Part shown: positions 26,701 to 33,193 of the stretch, piece by piece
How positions within the stretch are numbered: the stretch's first letter is position 1
Layout: the number at the start of each line of letters is the position of its first letter
Assembly: GCA_030530205.1 (NCBI GenBank)
Contig: JAUMVK010000002.1
Coordinates: 62,001-126,000 of the forward strand
Source of the DNA: RGIG3701 sp030530205
Lineage (GTDB): Bacteria > Planctomycetota > Planctomycetia > Pirellulales > Thermoguttaceae
DNA: 64,000 nt
Direction of reading: 5' to 3'
Translations under genes and position numbers: made by a program
The notes under the pieces: model-generated
Databases searched by the model: none
What the model was told of the DNA's origin: nothing
What the model saw: only the letters and a program-made list of their open reading frames with translations

Positions 26701-27337
26701 CAAGATTGAGTCCCTCGCCGGTGAGGAATGCCGGGTCGTCCCGAACTTCACGGGCGATTTCCGGTCCTCCGCCCCGGAAAAGGTTCAGCCGCTTGGGAAT
26801 GGCCTGTTCAAAATCGATCTGAAGAAAGGCGAAACGATCACCCTCTGGCAGGGTGAAGCCGGTCAGAAGGTCGCGCCGGTAACGATGCCCGATGGTCAGA
26901 AACCCAACCCCTGGGGCAAAAAGGCCGCGGAAAAGATCAACCTCAAGACGAGCCTCTCCTACAGGAAACCGGTCAAGGCGTCGAGCAACTGGGACTCCGG
27001 CGCGTACAGCGTCGCCTCAGCGTTCGACGGGAATCTGGTTTCCCGCTGGGGGGCGAAACCGGGGTCACGCTCCGGTTGGATCGAGGTGGACCTGACCCAA
27101 CCGACCGAGGTCAAAAAGGTAGTCATTTCCGAAATCGCGTACCCACGAACGACCCGGTTCCGGATCGAGGTCCGGTCGAGCGAAACAGACGAATGGACCA
27201 CGGTTTACGAGGGGAAAACCATCGCCCGGCAGAATTTCATCATCCCATTTGAGAAACCGGTCGAGGCCCGATTCGTCAGATTGAACATTCTCGACGCAAC
27301 AGAAGTCCCGACGATTGAGGAGTTCAGTGTATATTGA
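23729..27337 (+). CDS. GH29 alpha-L-fucosidase fused to a GH95-like domain and a discoidin module
   Basis: 1202 aa, signal peptide MKRFVIVLSLLASLLPAFSQ. Residues about 25-330 are a GH29 retaining fucosidase barrel (LKWGMFVCWSLSTFSG; AKHHDGFCLWDTKTTEF; EYIWFDHAAG, where the Asp is the nucleophile position; FSLDVGPDYNGRL at its end). It lacks the usual C-terminal beta-sandwich. A short linker (about 334-347) leads into a GH95-like beta-sandwich plus (alpha/alpha)6 barrel (about 348-1050: DSYFESSFLGNGLMGTMIY; SHRHWSHILQVWPL; RVFPAIPADWKETSFADL). A C-terminal F5/8-type module covers 1075-1202 (ASAFDGNLVSRWGAKPG). GH29 and GH95 are distinct fucosidase families (retaining and inverting), so one secreted protein may remove differently linked fucose or a related sugar. 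Not every GH95-like barrel is a fucosidase, so the second activity is less sure. No promoter is obvious; it may be co-transcribed with the esterase. Confidence 0.85.
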   Translation: MKRFVIVLSLLASLLPAFSQAEPAVEFSQHRAQELKDLKWGMFVCWSLSTFSGTEWTDPAGKTPDFFRAAGVDTDQWARTAKEAGMGYILFLAKHHDGFCLWDTKTTEFKSTNSPLKKDVLAELRKSCDKYGIKLALYFSEGDWNWPGGVYRNNQSVNPEVKKAQLKELLTLYGPIEYIWFDHAAGTGGLSHEETTAFCHEVQPYTLIGYNHGECSGEVRIGERGKPSALDDASGAGYNRNAASYDKYLAAEFTYPILPKHEGGAQWFYSLPKHDGLCTDAEKIYSDYLGAVKYGNIFSLDVGPDYNGRLRDIDVQTLQKVGRMIREGEFLNTSEESGVKSEELAQSGKAINWEDFLARQDLIWETLPDSYFESSFLGNGLMGTMIYKRSDHEIAFDVGRTDITDHRLGNFRIPVGRLLLKTKGKILAGSARLDLWNAETRFELETTEGRIRFRALDLSQDMVLLIDVERLDGEKEAVFAWESEEPLVYREKRANHLPDPLNPPVELKQDGGISYSVQNRVAGGQFSAAWAERPVQGAAASRSQVVLSLIDTFPETTASEIARETVKRTLEKDWNDLIATHRAWWHGFYPKSFVSVPNTQMESFYWIQMYKLASATRPDRHVIDLMGPWYCPTVWAKIWWNLNIQICYLPVYTANHCELGESFTRLIDDKRANLAANAKLLYGIDDGATLNHTTDNDCISEYYTEYLNPGDFTWALHNYWLQYRYTMDRSYLTDREKHAFFDMLKGSFNVYRHIFQKEVDGKYHIPVMRSPEYPTKARDTNYNIGLIRWLCERLIEVNRECGFNDPQAAEWQDVLDHLVDYQVGEDGFLIGADVPQTVSHRHWSHILQVWPLCVYTAEDPERRALIKKTMDHWTTVEDGRQMFGWSQAAAASIYAILGEGENARDYILKHHNNRRFVQCNTQYFEGGWPVIECSHVAARALQEMLLQSWGNQIRVFPAIPADWKETSFADLRTEGAFLVSAIRKDGKTSWVKIESLAGEECRVVPNFTGDFRSSAPEKVQPLGNGLFKIDLKKGETITLWQGEAGQKVAPVTMPDGQKPNPWGKKAAEKINLKTSLSYRKPVKASSNWDSGAYSVASAFDGNLVSRWGAKPGSRSGWIEVDLTQPTEVKKVVISEIAYPRTTRFRIEVRSSETDEWTTVYEGKTIARQNFIIPFEKPVEARFVRLNILDATEVPTIEEFSVY
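24727..24760. repeat. Heptameric intergenic-type repeat inside a coding region (fusion linker)
   Basis: A run of GAGTGAG, GAGTCAG, GAGTGAA, GAGTGAG, GAGTTG units. The reverse complement of the intergenic run at 11699-11720 has the same units. Here it is read in frame as TSEESGVKSEEL and joins the GH29 and GH95-like domains. Confidence 0.65.
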
Positions 27338-27357
27338 CCCTGAAAGACTTCATACCA

Positions 27358-27490
27358 GTCCCGCTTCCATGTGAGATTTAAACACGTATTTTCACGGATT
27401 CAAGGGATTAAAAGGATGACTTTTGAAAAGCCACTCCCTTTTCTCTTTAAAAGTCTGTGGGAATTTTTAATCCGTGAAAATTCGTGTTTA
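27358..27490. repeat. Long imperfect palindrome (repeat B, copy 2)
   Basis: It starts with GTCCCGCTTCCATG like copy 1, has ATTTAAACACGTATTTTCACGG (shown by its first part GATTTAAACACG at 27374-27385) and the inverted arm CCGTGAAAATTCGTGTTTAA ending near 27491, then the same AATGGAATT tail. The outermost right arm is decayed. With copy 1 it brackets the 23729-27337 gene. Confidence 0.6.
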
Positions 27491-27500
27491 AATGGAATTA

Positions 27501-27867
27501 TAAACCGAAAGGGATAGCAATTCTTAATCTTTGGTTTCACGAGAAATCTCCAAAAATCTGAATATCGGGATTTTCTAACGCTTGTCCTCTGTGCGGCTCC
27601 AAAAAGGTTTGTCAGGTTTATGGTTTTCGCGATGAAGAATACTTATATTTAAAAATTCAGTGGATCAAAAGGTGTCGATGCGTACTTGTCGGATGCCCCT
27701 TTTTTTCAATCAGGCCAAACAATTTCTGAAAATTCTGAATCTTTACAAAATATTTACAAAACCTTTAAAAACGCTTAACATTCGTCCTGTATACTACTTA
27801 TGTAAGGTGTGAGGGATGTCCTCCCCAGAAAAACAAAAAATCACAATTCCAATAAGGAGACACAATC
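27501..27867. other. AT-rich intergenic stretch without a recognised gene
   Basis: No credible reading frame and no clear terminator. TATACT at 27790-27795 is a possible -10 box of the ankyrin gene, but no -35 box lies at the right distance. AAGGAG (27853-27858) is a good Shine-Dalgarno site before ATG 27868. Confidence 0.4.
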
Positions 27868-28590
27868 ATGAAAAAGATCACCATTTCCATCGTCGCTCTG
27901 CTGGCTGTTGCGTTGCTCTGGACTTTGAACGCCTTCGCCTGCAATACTTCCACGCAGGTCACTGCTGAACAGGCCTTTTCCGGGACGACCAATCCTGGAG
28001 GAGCTGTCAGTGAACAATTCACAGACGAGGACGAAGATGATGATGACGACATTTACGACATCGACGACGCGGATGACGATGAAGACATCGAAGACGCGGA
28101 TGAGGATGAGATGACCGACTACGAGCCGGCCCTTTACCGCGCCGCCAAAAGGGGCGATCTTGCGAAAGTTCAGGAACTCGTTGCCAAGGGGGCCAATGTG
28201 AACGCCATGACCGAAGACGACGAAACGGCACTCCACGCCGCCGCTGAAAATGGTCGGGTCGAGGTCGCCAAGTTCCTGATCGAAAAAGGCGCGGACGTCA
28301 ATGCCGAAGATGAGGACCAGACTACGCCGATCTTCGAAGCCTGCGATGGATCGAGCCTCGAAATGGTCCAGATCCTGGTCGAGAATGGCGCGAACATCAA
28401 CATCACGAACGATGACGACGAAACGCCGCTGCACGTCGCCGCCGAAGACGGAACGCTCGAAATCGTCAAGTACCTCGTCGAAAAAGGCGCCAATGTGAAC
28501 GCCGTGAACGAAGACGGCCGCACGCCTGCCGAAGAAGCCGCCCATGAGGGATGCACCGAAATCGCCGAGTTCCTCCGCAGCTGCAAGTGA
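27868..28590 (+). CDS. Exported ankyrin-repeat protein with a long acidic segment
   Basis: 240 aa. Signal peptide MKKITISIVALLAVALLW, probable cleavage near NAFA/CN; the Cys after it is not in a good lipobox. Residues about 50-85 are almost only Asp and Glu with scattered Ile, Tyr and Ala. From about 88 to the end there are four ankyrin repeats (ALYRAAKRGDLAKVQELV; TALHAAAENGRVEVAKFLI; TPIFEACDGSSLEMVQILV; TPLHVAAEDGTLEIVKYLV) and a fifth partial one (TPAEEAAHEGCTEIAEFL). Ankyrin repeats mediate protein binding; the acidic stretch could bind calcium. It is preceded by a strong AAGGAG site and followed by a terminator, so it is probably monocistronic. The partner is unknown. Confidence 0.85.
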   Translation: MKKITISIVALLAVALLWTLNAFACNTSTQVTAEQAFSGTTNPGGAVSEQFTDEDEDDDDDIYDIDDADDDEDIEDADEDEMTDYEPALYRAAKRGDLAKVQELVAKGANVNAMTEDDETALHAAAENGRVEVAKFLIEKGADVNAEDEDQTTPIFEACDGSSLEMVQILVENGANINITNDDDETPLHVAAEDGTLEIVKYLVEKGANVNAVNEDGRTPAEEAAHEGCTEIAEFLRSCK

Positions 28591-28599
28591 TGATTTCAA

Positions 28600-28643
28600 G
28601 GAGTACGGCTTGAAGGGGTTCCAGATGGTCGTACTCCATTTTT
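28600..28643 (+). terminator. Rho-independent terminator after the ankyrin gene
   Basis: GGAGTACG (28600-28607) and CGTACTCC (28630-28637) form a perfect 8-bp stem with a 22-nt loop, followed by ATTTTT (28638-28643). It begins 10 bp after the stop codon. Confidence 0.75.
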
Positions 28644-28706
28644 GAAGCTCAATCTGCGGGGACTGTGATCATTGAAGTGTGGAGCGAGTTGGATGTTGCC
28701 TTTGCG

Positions 28707-31700
28707 TTAATCCTCCGCCTTGGCGTTTCGGAAACCCGGCATGTCAGCGCGGGGATTGGCGTTCATCGCGTCACTTCCCACCCGGATCGCCCGAAGGAGT
28801 TTCTGGTAGTCCGGATCTTCGTCCGTTTCAAAGAGAAAACCTTTTTCCGTTTTGATTCCCCGACCCAACGGAGCAGGGCGGTGCGCAGTCAGCGCGGGCG
28901 AGTGTTCCGGATGAGTGAAATTTACCCAGCCGAAACGCCCGGACCAGTTCGTCGTCGGGTTGGCGGGGCCGCTCGGTGCGTCGCTGAAAAGAAATTCCTT
29001 GTGGCACTCGGCACAGCGACGGTTCCAAACCTCATAAAAGTCGGTCCGGAACGGCTCGCAGTCGAACAGATCGCGCTTTCCGGCGGAATTGGGCCGACTG
29101 TTCGCGTAGGTGGCGTAGTACGGAATATCGGCGTCCACCCACATAAAAACACGCTGGCGGTCTTCGAGCGGAATTTCTTTCCCGCAGTGCTCCTTGGTCA
29201 AGTACTCTTCCAGGCGGCTCGCCACGATTCCAGCCTCAAGTGGGTCGTTCACGCCCGACGGAGTCCAGAGGAGCCAGTAGAAATGCACGAGCGGCTTTTC
29301 CCGTTTTGCTTCCTCGGGAAGCATTCGGCCCGTCTGCATATCGTGCTGACGGTAGGAGCGTGAGCGGAAAACGAGCGAATCGTAAGACTCGCAGAAAAAC
29401 CGCGTTTTGTCGCCGGTCAGGTCACACCCGCCCGCCGGGTTCAGACCGCTGTGGCACTCGACGCAGTAACGGTCCCAGACCGGTTGTACGAGCGTGCAGT
29501 AATTGATGATTTTCGGGTCGAGTTTCTCGTTCGTTGGCTTGATTCTGCTCCACCAGTCCGGGAGTTTCGGAACGTCCGGCGCGCGGCGGGCGGCCAGCGG
29601 CTGAACTCCCCGGGAGAGCGAAAGCGGCGATTTTTGCCGGTCCTCGTGGCAGCCGACGCAGCTCTGGACCTCCCCCGGCATCACCTGAAGGGCGGACGTC
29701 ATGCGCTGAAGCTCGCGCCCCTGGGAATCAAGCGCCTGGAGGTAAATCTCGCGCAGGGCCGGCACTTCAAAATGGGCCGAGCCGTCTTTTTCGACCGGGA
29801 CTTCACCCCAGCACCGCTTCGCGTAGTACGTGGCGCCACTCATCAGAGGTGACTGGTCGTAAGCCCGATTTGAGAGGTCCTCCGACTTTCGCACCTGCTC
29901 CATGATGCGGAGTTTCGCGACCTGGCCCGGCTTGATGAACGGCGCAAGGCCCTCGTAAACGTTCACGAGCAAAAGCGTGCCGGTCGGCTTCTGCGGGTCC
30001 GTGATCACGGACGAAACTTCACGTGGACGCGGCGTTTCCCGAACCGCCAGAGGACAGTAAACTCCCCGGTCGGGGTCGGGATCCTCGAAAATCAGGCGTT
30101 TCTCGCCATCCCGGTTCAGCGCGTAAAGCCGGTAGCGCGTCGAGCCGTTCCGCTCGGAGCCGTAAGCGCACAAGAAACTGTCGGCCGTGATTGGGAACGG
30201 GTCCCTGTACGCCCACTGGCAGAACCGGTCGCCGATCGGCGCGAGTTCTTTCGTGATGTACTCGTAACCCACGCCTTCAGGCGCTTCACGGCCGAAACTG
30301 GAGTCGATCAGCCCGATGGCGCCTTGCGGGAAACCGTGGTGGGAGGTGAATGCTGCGATCAACTTCGTGCTGGACCCGGGAAGCGGCCGCGCCTGAAGGA
30401 AGGACCCGCAGCTGCGCACCGTGTTCCCGAAGTAAAGCTGGTAGCTCGTCCCGTCCGGATTTTCCGTCCAGAGCGACTGCCTGTAGGTCAGATCCCGGTC
30501 CACGTACTCCCAGCGCGTGAACAAAATCCGCCCGTCAGGCAGGACCTGGGGATTGAAATCCGAGAGCGTGTTCATGCTGATGCACTGAATGTCCGACCCG
30601 TCTGCGTTCATTTTGTAAAGGTTCGAAGCCGGACCGGGCTGGCAGACGGTAAAACCGCCGCGGCGGGACGAGACGAAAACGATCTGGCCGTTCGGAAGTT
30701 CAGCGGGGCTGAAATCGTAGCAGTCGCCGAAAGTCAACTGCTTCAGGCCGGTCCCGTCGATCCCGATGCGGAAGATTTTCCACTGGTTCCCCCCATGCGG
30801 GTCGTAGGCGAAAAAGACCGTCTTCGCGTCGAACGAGAGATTCGCGTCGTAGATCGTCCCGTTGGGATCCTCAAAAATCGTCGTGATCTGGCGTTTCGGC
30901 TCGGCCGGGTACACGATCCGCAGAGCGCAGCCGGGTTTCTGGACCTTCGCGGCCCAAAAATCCTGACCGACCGCCGGCGGACGCGCAAAGTCGCAGCGGC
31001 TCACGACCAGAATGGGCGGAAGGTCCTCCGTGCGCAGCGTCTCGGGGAAAGTACGGCTCACCGGCGGCTCAGCTTTCAGTACAATCGGTTCCTTATTGAT
31101 CGCCAGATTACGGTACAGTGCGGTCCTCTGCCACGGTCTGAGGGAAACACTTCCGGCCGGGAGCGGATCCGGGTCCGTGAATTCGGCGACTTTTTTCCCG
31201 TTTACGCTCAGCGTCAGAAGGTTTCCAGCCTCAGTTTTGCGGCATCGTGCGTTCATTTTGATCCATTCTCCCTCAGGAATGGTACACTTTGCCGTCATAA
31301 ACAATTTGAAATTCTGCTGGTGGCGGCCGAGCATCGCGTACTGACCGTCGGCGTAGAGGGCAAACTCGTATCCGTCGAAAGCATCGGCTCCAACCCCCTC
31401 CCGGCCGCAGTTGGTCACGAGGGCCGCGTTCCCGGTCGCTCCTTTTTCCAGAAAGACCTCGGCGGAAAAACTGACTTCTTCAGCCCGGAAATCGTCTTTT
31501 GTAAGACGAAAACCACTTCCAGCAGGACCTTTCACGACACCGTTTTCCAAAGCCCAGTTTCCGCCATAAACGCTAAATCCCTGGACTGGCGTGGTGATAC
31601 GAGGAACATAAGGTTCCGCCAGAAACTTTTCCAGAGTTTGAGCATTACAAGCCAAACCTGCAAAAAATGAAAGCAGAACCGACAAAACGGAAAGGAACTT

Positions 31701-31724
31701 TTTAACCGGAAAAAAGGAAAGCAT
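28707..31724 (-). CDS. HzsA-related beta-propeller protein with three CxxCH motifs (copy D)
   Basis: 1005 aa. Signal peptide MLSFFPVKKFLSVLSVLLSF, ending near ACNAQ. Instead of a discoidin module the N-terminus has a LamG/DUF1080-like jelly roll (about 45-215: FSVYGGNWALENGVVKGPAG; DGYEFALYADGQYAML; GNLLTLSVNGKKVAEF). A TolB-like propeller follows (PNGTIYDANLSFDAKTVFFA; MNADGSDIQCISMNTLSDF), then three haem motifs: CVGCH at 689-693, CVECH at 754-758 and an extra CAECH at 904-908 in a C-terminal extension. The start is supported by CAGGAG 6 bp before ATG. It is more divergent than A-C and lies on the opposite strand, just downstream of the alcohol dehydrogenase gene. Probably an exported electron-transfer or redox enzyme acting with A-C; the function is unknown. 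Confidence 0.85.
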   Translation of the reverse strand: MLSFFPVKKFLSVLSVLLSFFAGLACNAQTLEKFLAEPYVPRITTPVQGFSVYGGNWALENGVVKGPAGSGFRLTKDDFRAEEVSFSAEVFLEKGATGNAALVTNCGREGVGADAFDGYEFALYADGQYAMLGRHQQNFKLFMTAKCTIPEGEWIKMNARCRKTEAGNLLTLSVNGKKVAEFTDPDPLPAGSVSLRPWQRTALYRNLAINKEPIVLKAEPPVSRTFPETLRTEDLPPILVVSRCDFARPPAVGQDFWAAKVQKPGCALRIVYPAEPKRQITTIFEDPNGTIYDANLSFDAKTVFFAYDPHGGNQWKIFRIGIDGTGLKQLTFGDCYDFSPAELPNGQIVFVSSRRGGFTVCQPGPASNLYKMNADGSDIQCISMNTLSDFNPQVLPDGRILFTRWEYVDRDLTYRQSLWTENPDGTSYQLYFGNTVRSCGSFLQARPLPGSSTKLIAAFTSHHGFPQGAIGLIDSSFGREAPEGVGYEYITKELAPIGDRFCQWAYRDPFPITADSFLCAYGSERNGSTRYRLYALNRDGEKRLIFEDPDPDRGVYCPLAVRETPRPREVSSVITDPQKPTGTLLLVNVYEGLAPFIKPGQVAKLRIMEQVRKSEDLSNRAYDQSPLMSGATYYAKRCWGEVPVEKDGSAHFEVPALREIYLQALDSQGRELQRMTSALQVMPGEVQSCVGCHEDRQKSPLSLSRGVQPLAARRAPDVPKLPDWWSRIKPTNEKLDPKIINYCTLVQPVWDRYCVECHSGLNPAGGCDLTGDKTRFFCESYDSLVFRSRSYRQHDMQTGRMLPEEAKREKPLVHFYWLLWTPSGVNDPLEAGIVASRLEEYLTKEHCGKEIPLEDRQRVFMWVDADIPYYATYANSRPNSAGKRDLFDCEPFRTDFYEVWNRRCAECHKEFLFSDAPSGPANPTTNWSGRFGWVNFTHPEHSPALTAHRPAPLGRGIKTEKGFLFETDEDPDYQKLLRAIRVGSDAMNANPRADMPGFRNAKAED

Positions 31725-31742
31725 ATAAACTCCTGATTATTG

Positions 31743-31850
31743 GCCGACTGCCAGCGTCACTTTTGGAAGGCAGTAATTGGAGGCTGCAAGGCCGAAACTA
31801 CGCGAGGCGGTGGCAGTCTCTCCGAACTCAAACGATGCTGGAAGCATCGT
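31743..31850. repeat. Intergenic palindromes including a compensated copy of repeat A
   Basis: ACGATGCTGGAAGCATCGT (31832-31850) is repeat A with a C-to-T change in one arm and the matching G-to-A in the other, so the hairpin is kept. 31743-31825 holds further imperfect palindromes (GACTGCCAGCGTC; GGCAGTAATTGGAGGCTGC; GGCGGTGGCAGTCTC). Confidence 0.65.
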
Positions 31851-31861
31851 CTCCGAAGGGG

Positions 31862-32887
31862 TTAAAACCGGATCACCATCTTCATCATCGGGTCTTTGCG
31901 TTCCACCTTCTCGAACGCCTGGTCAATGTCGGCGAAGTCGAAAACGTGCGAGATGAAATCGTTCGGGTCGAGCACGCCGTTCTGGATCCACGCGCAGATC
32001 TGGCGGTGGGCCTCCGATTCCATCTTCTTCGACGGGAACTGGTTGAACTGCAGCGTCCAGTTGTACGGGCAGCGGCTCCAGTCGATCTCCGTGTGCTGGA
32101 TCTCCGAAATGCCGTACACGCAAATCTTCGCGCCGGGTTTGATGATTTCCAGACCCGTATTAATAAAAGCGTTCACCCCTACGGCATCGAGAGCGAAATC
32201 CACACCGTCCGGGCAGATCGCGCGCACGGCCTCTTTAATGTCCTGCGTCTTGCTGTTGACGGTGAAGTCGGCGCCCATTTTCTTCGCCAGATCCAGCTTC
32301 TCGTCCTGAACGTCGATCGCGATGATCGGCCCCAGGCCCTGCAGTTTCGCGAACTTGACAAAACTCAAACCGACCGGGCCAAGACCCAGCACGCAGATGC
32401 TTTTGTTTGCTTCCAGCCCGAAGATCTTGCCGGTGCTGAGCACTTCGCGGAACGTGATGATCATGGCGGAGGAGATCGGGTCGAACCCCTCCGGAAGGAC
32501 GCTTTGCGCCCAGGCGAATTCATCCGGGATCAGCCCATCGTCGAATTGGGCCTGCGCATCGGTCACGACGTTATATTCGGAATAGGTTCCCCATGCGCTG
32601 AAATACCCTTCCGGAACATTCGACCAGTACGGCATAAGCACAAGATCGCCGATCTTGTAGTTTTTCACCTTGGCGCCGAGCTCTACCACGCGGCCGACAC
32701 CTTCGTGTCCCAGGACGACCGGATACTGATCGACCCCTTTGAATTTGCGATGGATGATTTTCATGTCCGTGCCATTGCAAACACCGCACGACTCGATCTT
32801 GACCAGTGCTTCGTACTCGCCGTAGGTCGGCATCGGCATTTCTTCAATACGGCAGGAACCGTCCGCGTGAACGATGTAACTTTTCAT
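31862..32887 (-). CDS. Zinc-dependent medium-chain alcohol/polyol dehydrogenase
   Basis: 341 aa, cytoplasmic NAD(P)-dependent oxidoreductase of the MDR family. Catalytic zinc ligands are visible in ESCGVCNGTDMK (Cys near residue 34) and VVLGHEGVGRVVE (GHE near 60). The four-Cys structural zinc loop of classical ADHs is not apparent after residue 80, as in several sorbitol/threonine-dehydrogenase-like branches. The Rossmann motif is VLGLGPVGLSFVKFAK (about 165), followed by an acidic residue in AIDVQDEKL that suggests NAD preference. It may oxidise a sugar or polyol released by the surrounding glycan-degrading enzymes. Copy D lies 137 bp downstream on the same strand and may be co-transcribed despite the hairpins between. 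Confidence 0.85.
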   Translation of the reverse strand: MKSYIVHADGSCRIEEMPMPTYGEYEALVKIESCGVCNGTDMKIIHRKFKGVDQYPVVLGHEGVGRVVELGAKVKNYKIGDLVLMPYWSNVPEGYFSAWGTYSEYNVVTDAQAQFDDGLIPDEFAWAQSVLPEGFDPISSAMIITFREVLSTGKIFGLEANKSICVLGLGPVGLSFVKFAKLQGLGPIIAIDVQDEKLDLAKKMGADFTVNSKTQDIKEAVRAICPDGVDFALDAVGVNAFINTGLEIIKPGAKICVYGISEIQHTEIDWSRCPYNWTLQFNQFPSKKMESEAHRQICAWIQNGVLDPNDFISHVFDFADIDQAFEKVERKDPMMKMVIRF

Positions 32888-33086
32888 AAGTGGAACCTTC
32901 TTTCAATCGGGAATGAGGAATAAGGAATCAGGAATGAACGCTTCGTGTAACACAGGGGCAAGAGATTTCCTCCCTGTTTTCATTCAGTATAACAAATTCT
33001 CGGGGAAAAAAAATCCCCTGAACCTCCAGAATTACCCAAATGTCGCAATAACGACATAAATCCTGTCGCAAAAGCAACACAGCCAC
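32888..33086. other. Divergent intergenic region between the dehydrogenase and PEP-CTERM operon
   Basis: It holds GGAATGAGGAATAAGGAATC-type short units (32909-32935) and, on the minus strand, GGGGATTTTTTTTCCCC with a TATACT box at about 32989, a possible but weak dehydrogenase promoter. Nothing else is recognised. Confidence 0.4.
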
Positions 33087-33115
33087 CTGGCAGCTAACGA
33101 GAAGTGGAGTATAAT
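33087..33115 (+). promoter_or_regulatory. Probable promoter of the PEP-CTERM / lipoprotein / DUF1559 operon
   Basis: CTGGCA (33087-33092), a 17-bp spacer, TATAAT (33110-33115). Transcription would start near 33122, leaving a 70-nt leader to ATG 33194 and ruling out the upstream in-frame start at 33104. Confidence 0.6.
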
Positions 33116-33193
33116 ATTGTACATAGAAGGATTTTGAGTCCTTATACCAAACTGCAGTTTAACGTTTATTGCTTTTCCTTTGTGGAGATTTCG

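Noticed and set aside
7441..31724. Assignment of the HzsA-like genes as true hydrazine synthase and of the organism as anammox
   Set aside because: Only the alpha-type architecture is present. No other hydrazine synthase or hydrazine dehydrogenase subunits occur, the residue after the haem motif differs, and the neighbours are glycan-degrading enzymes.
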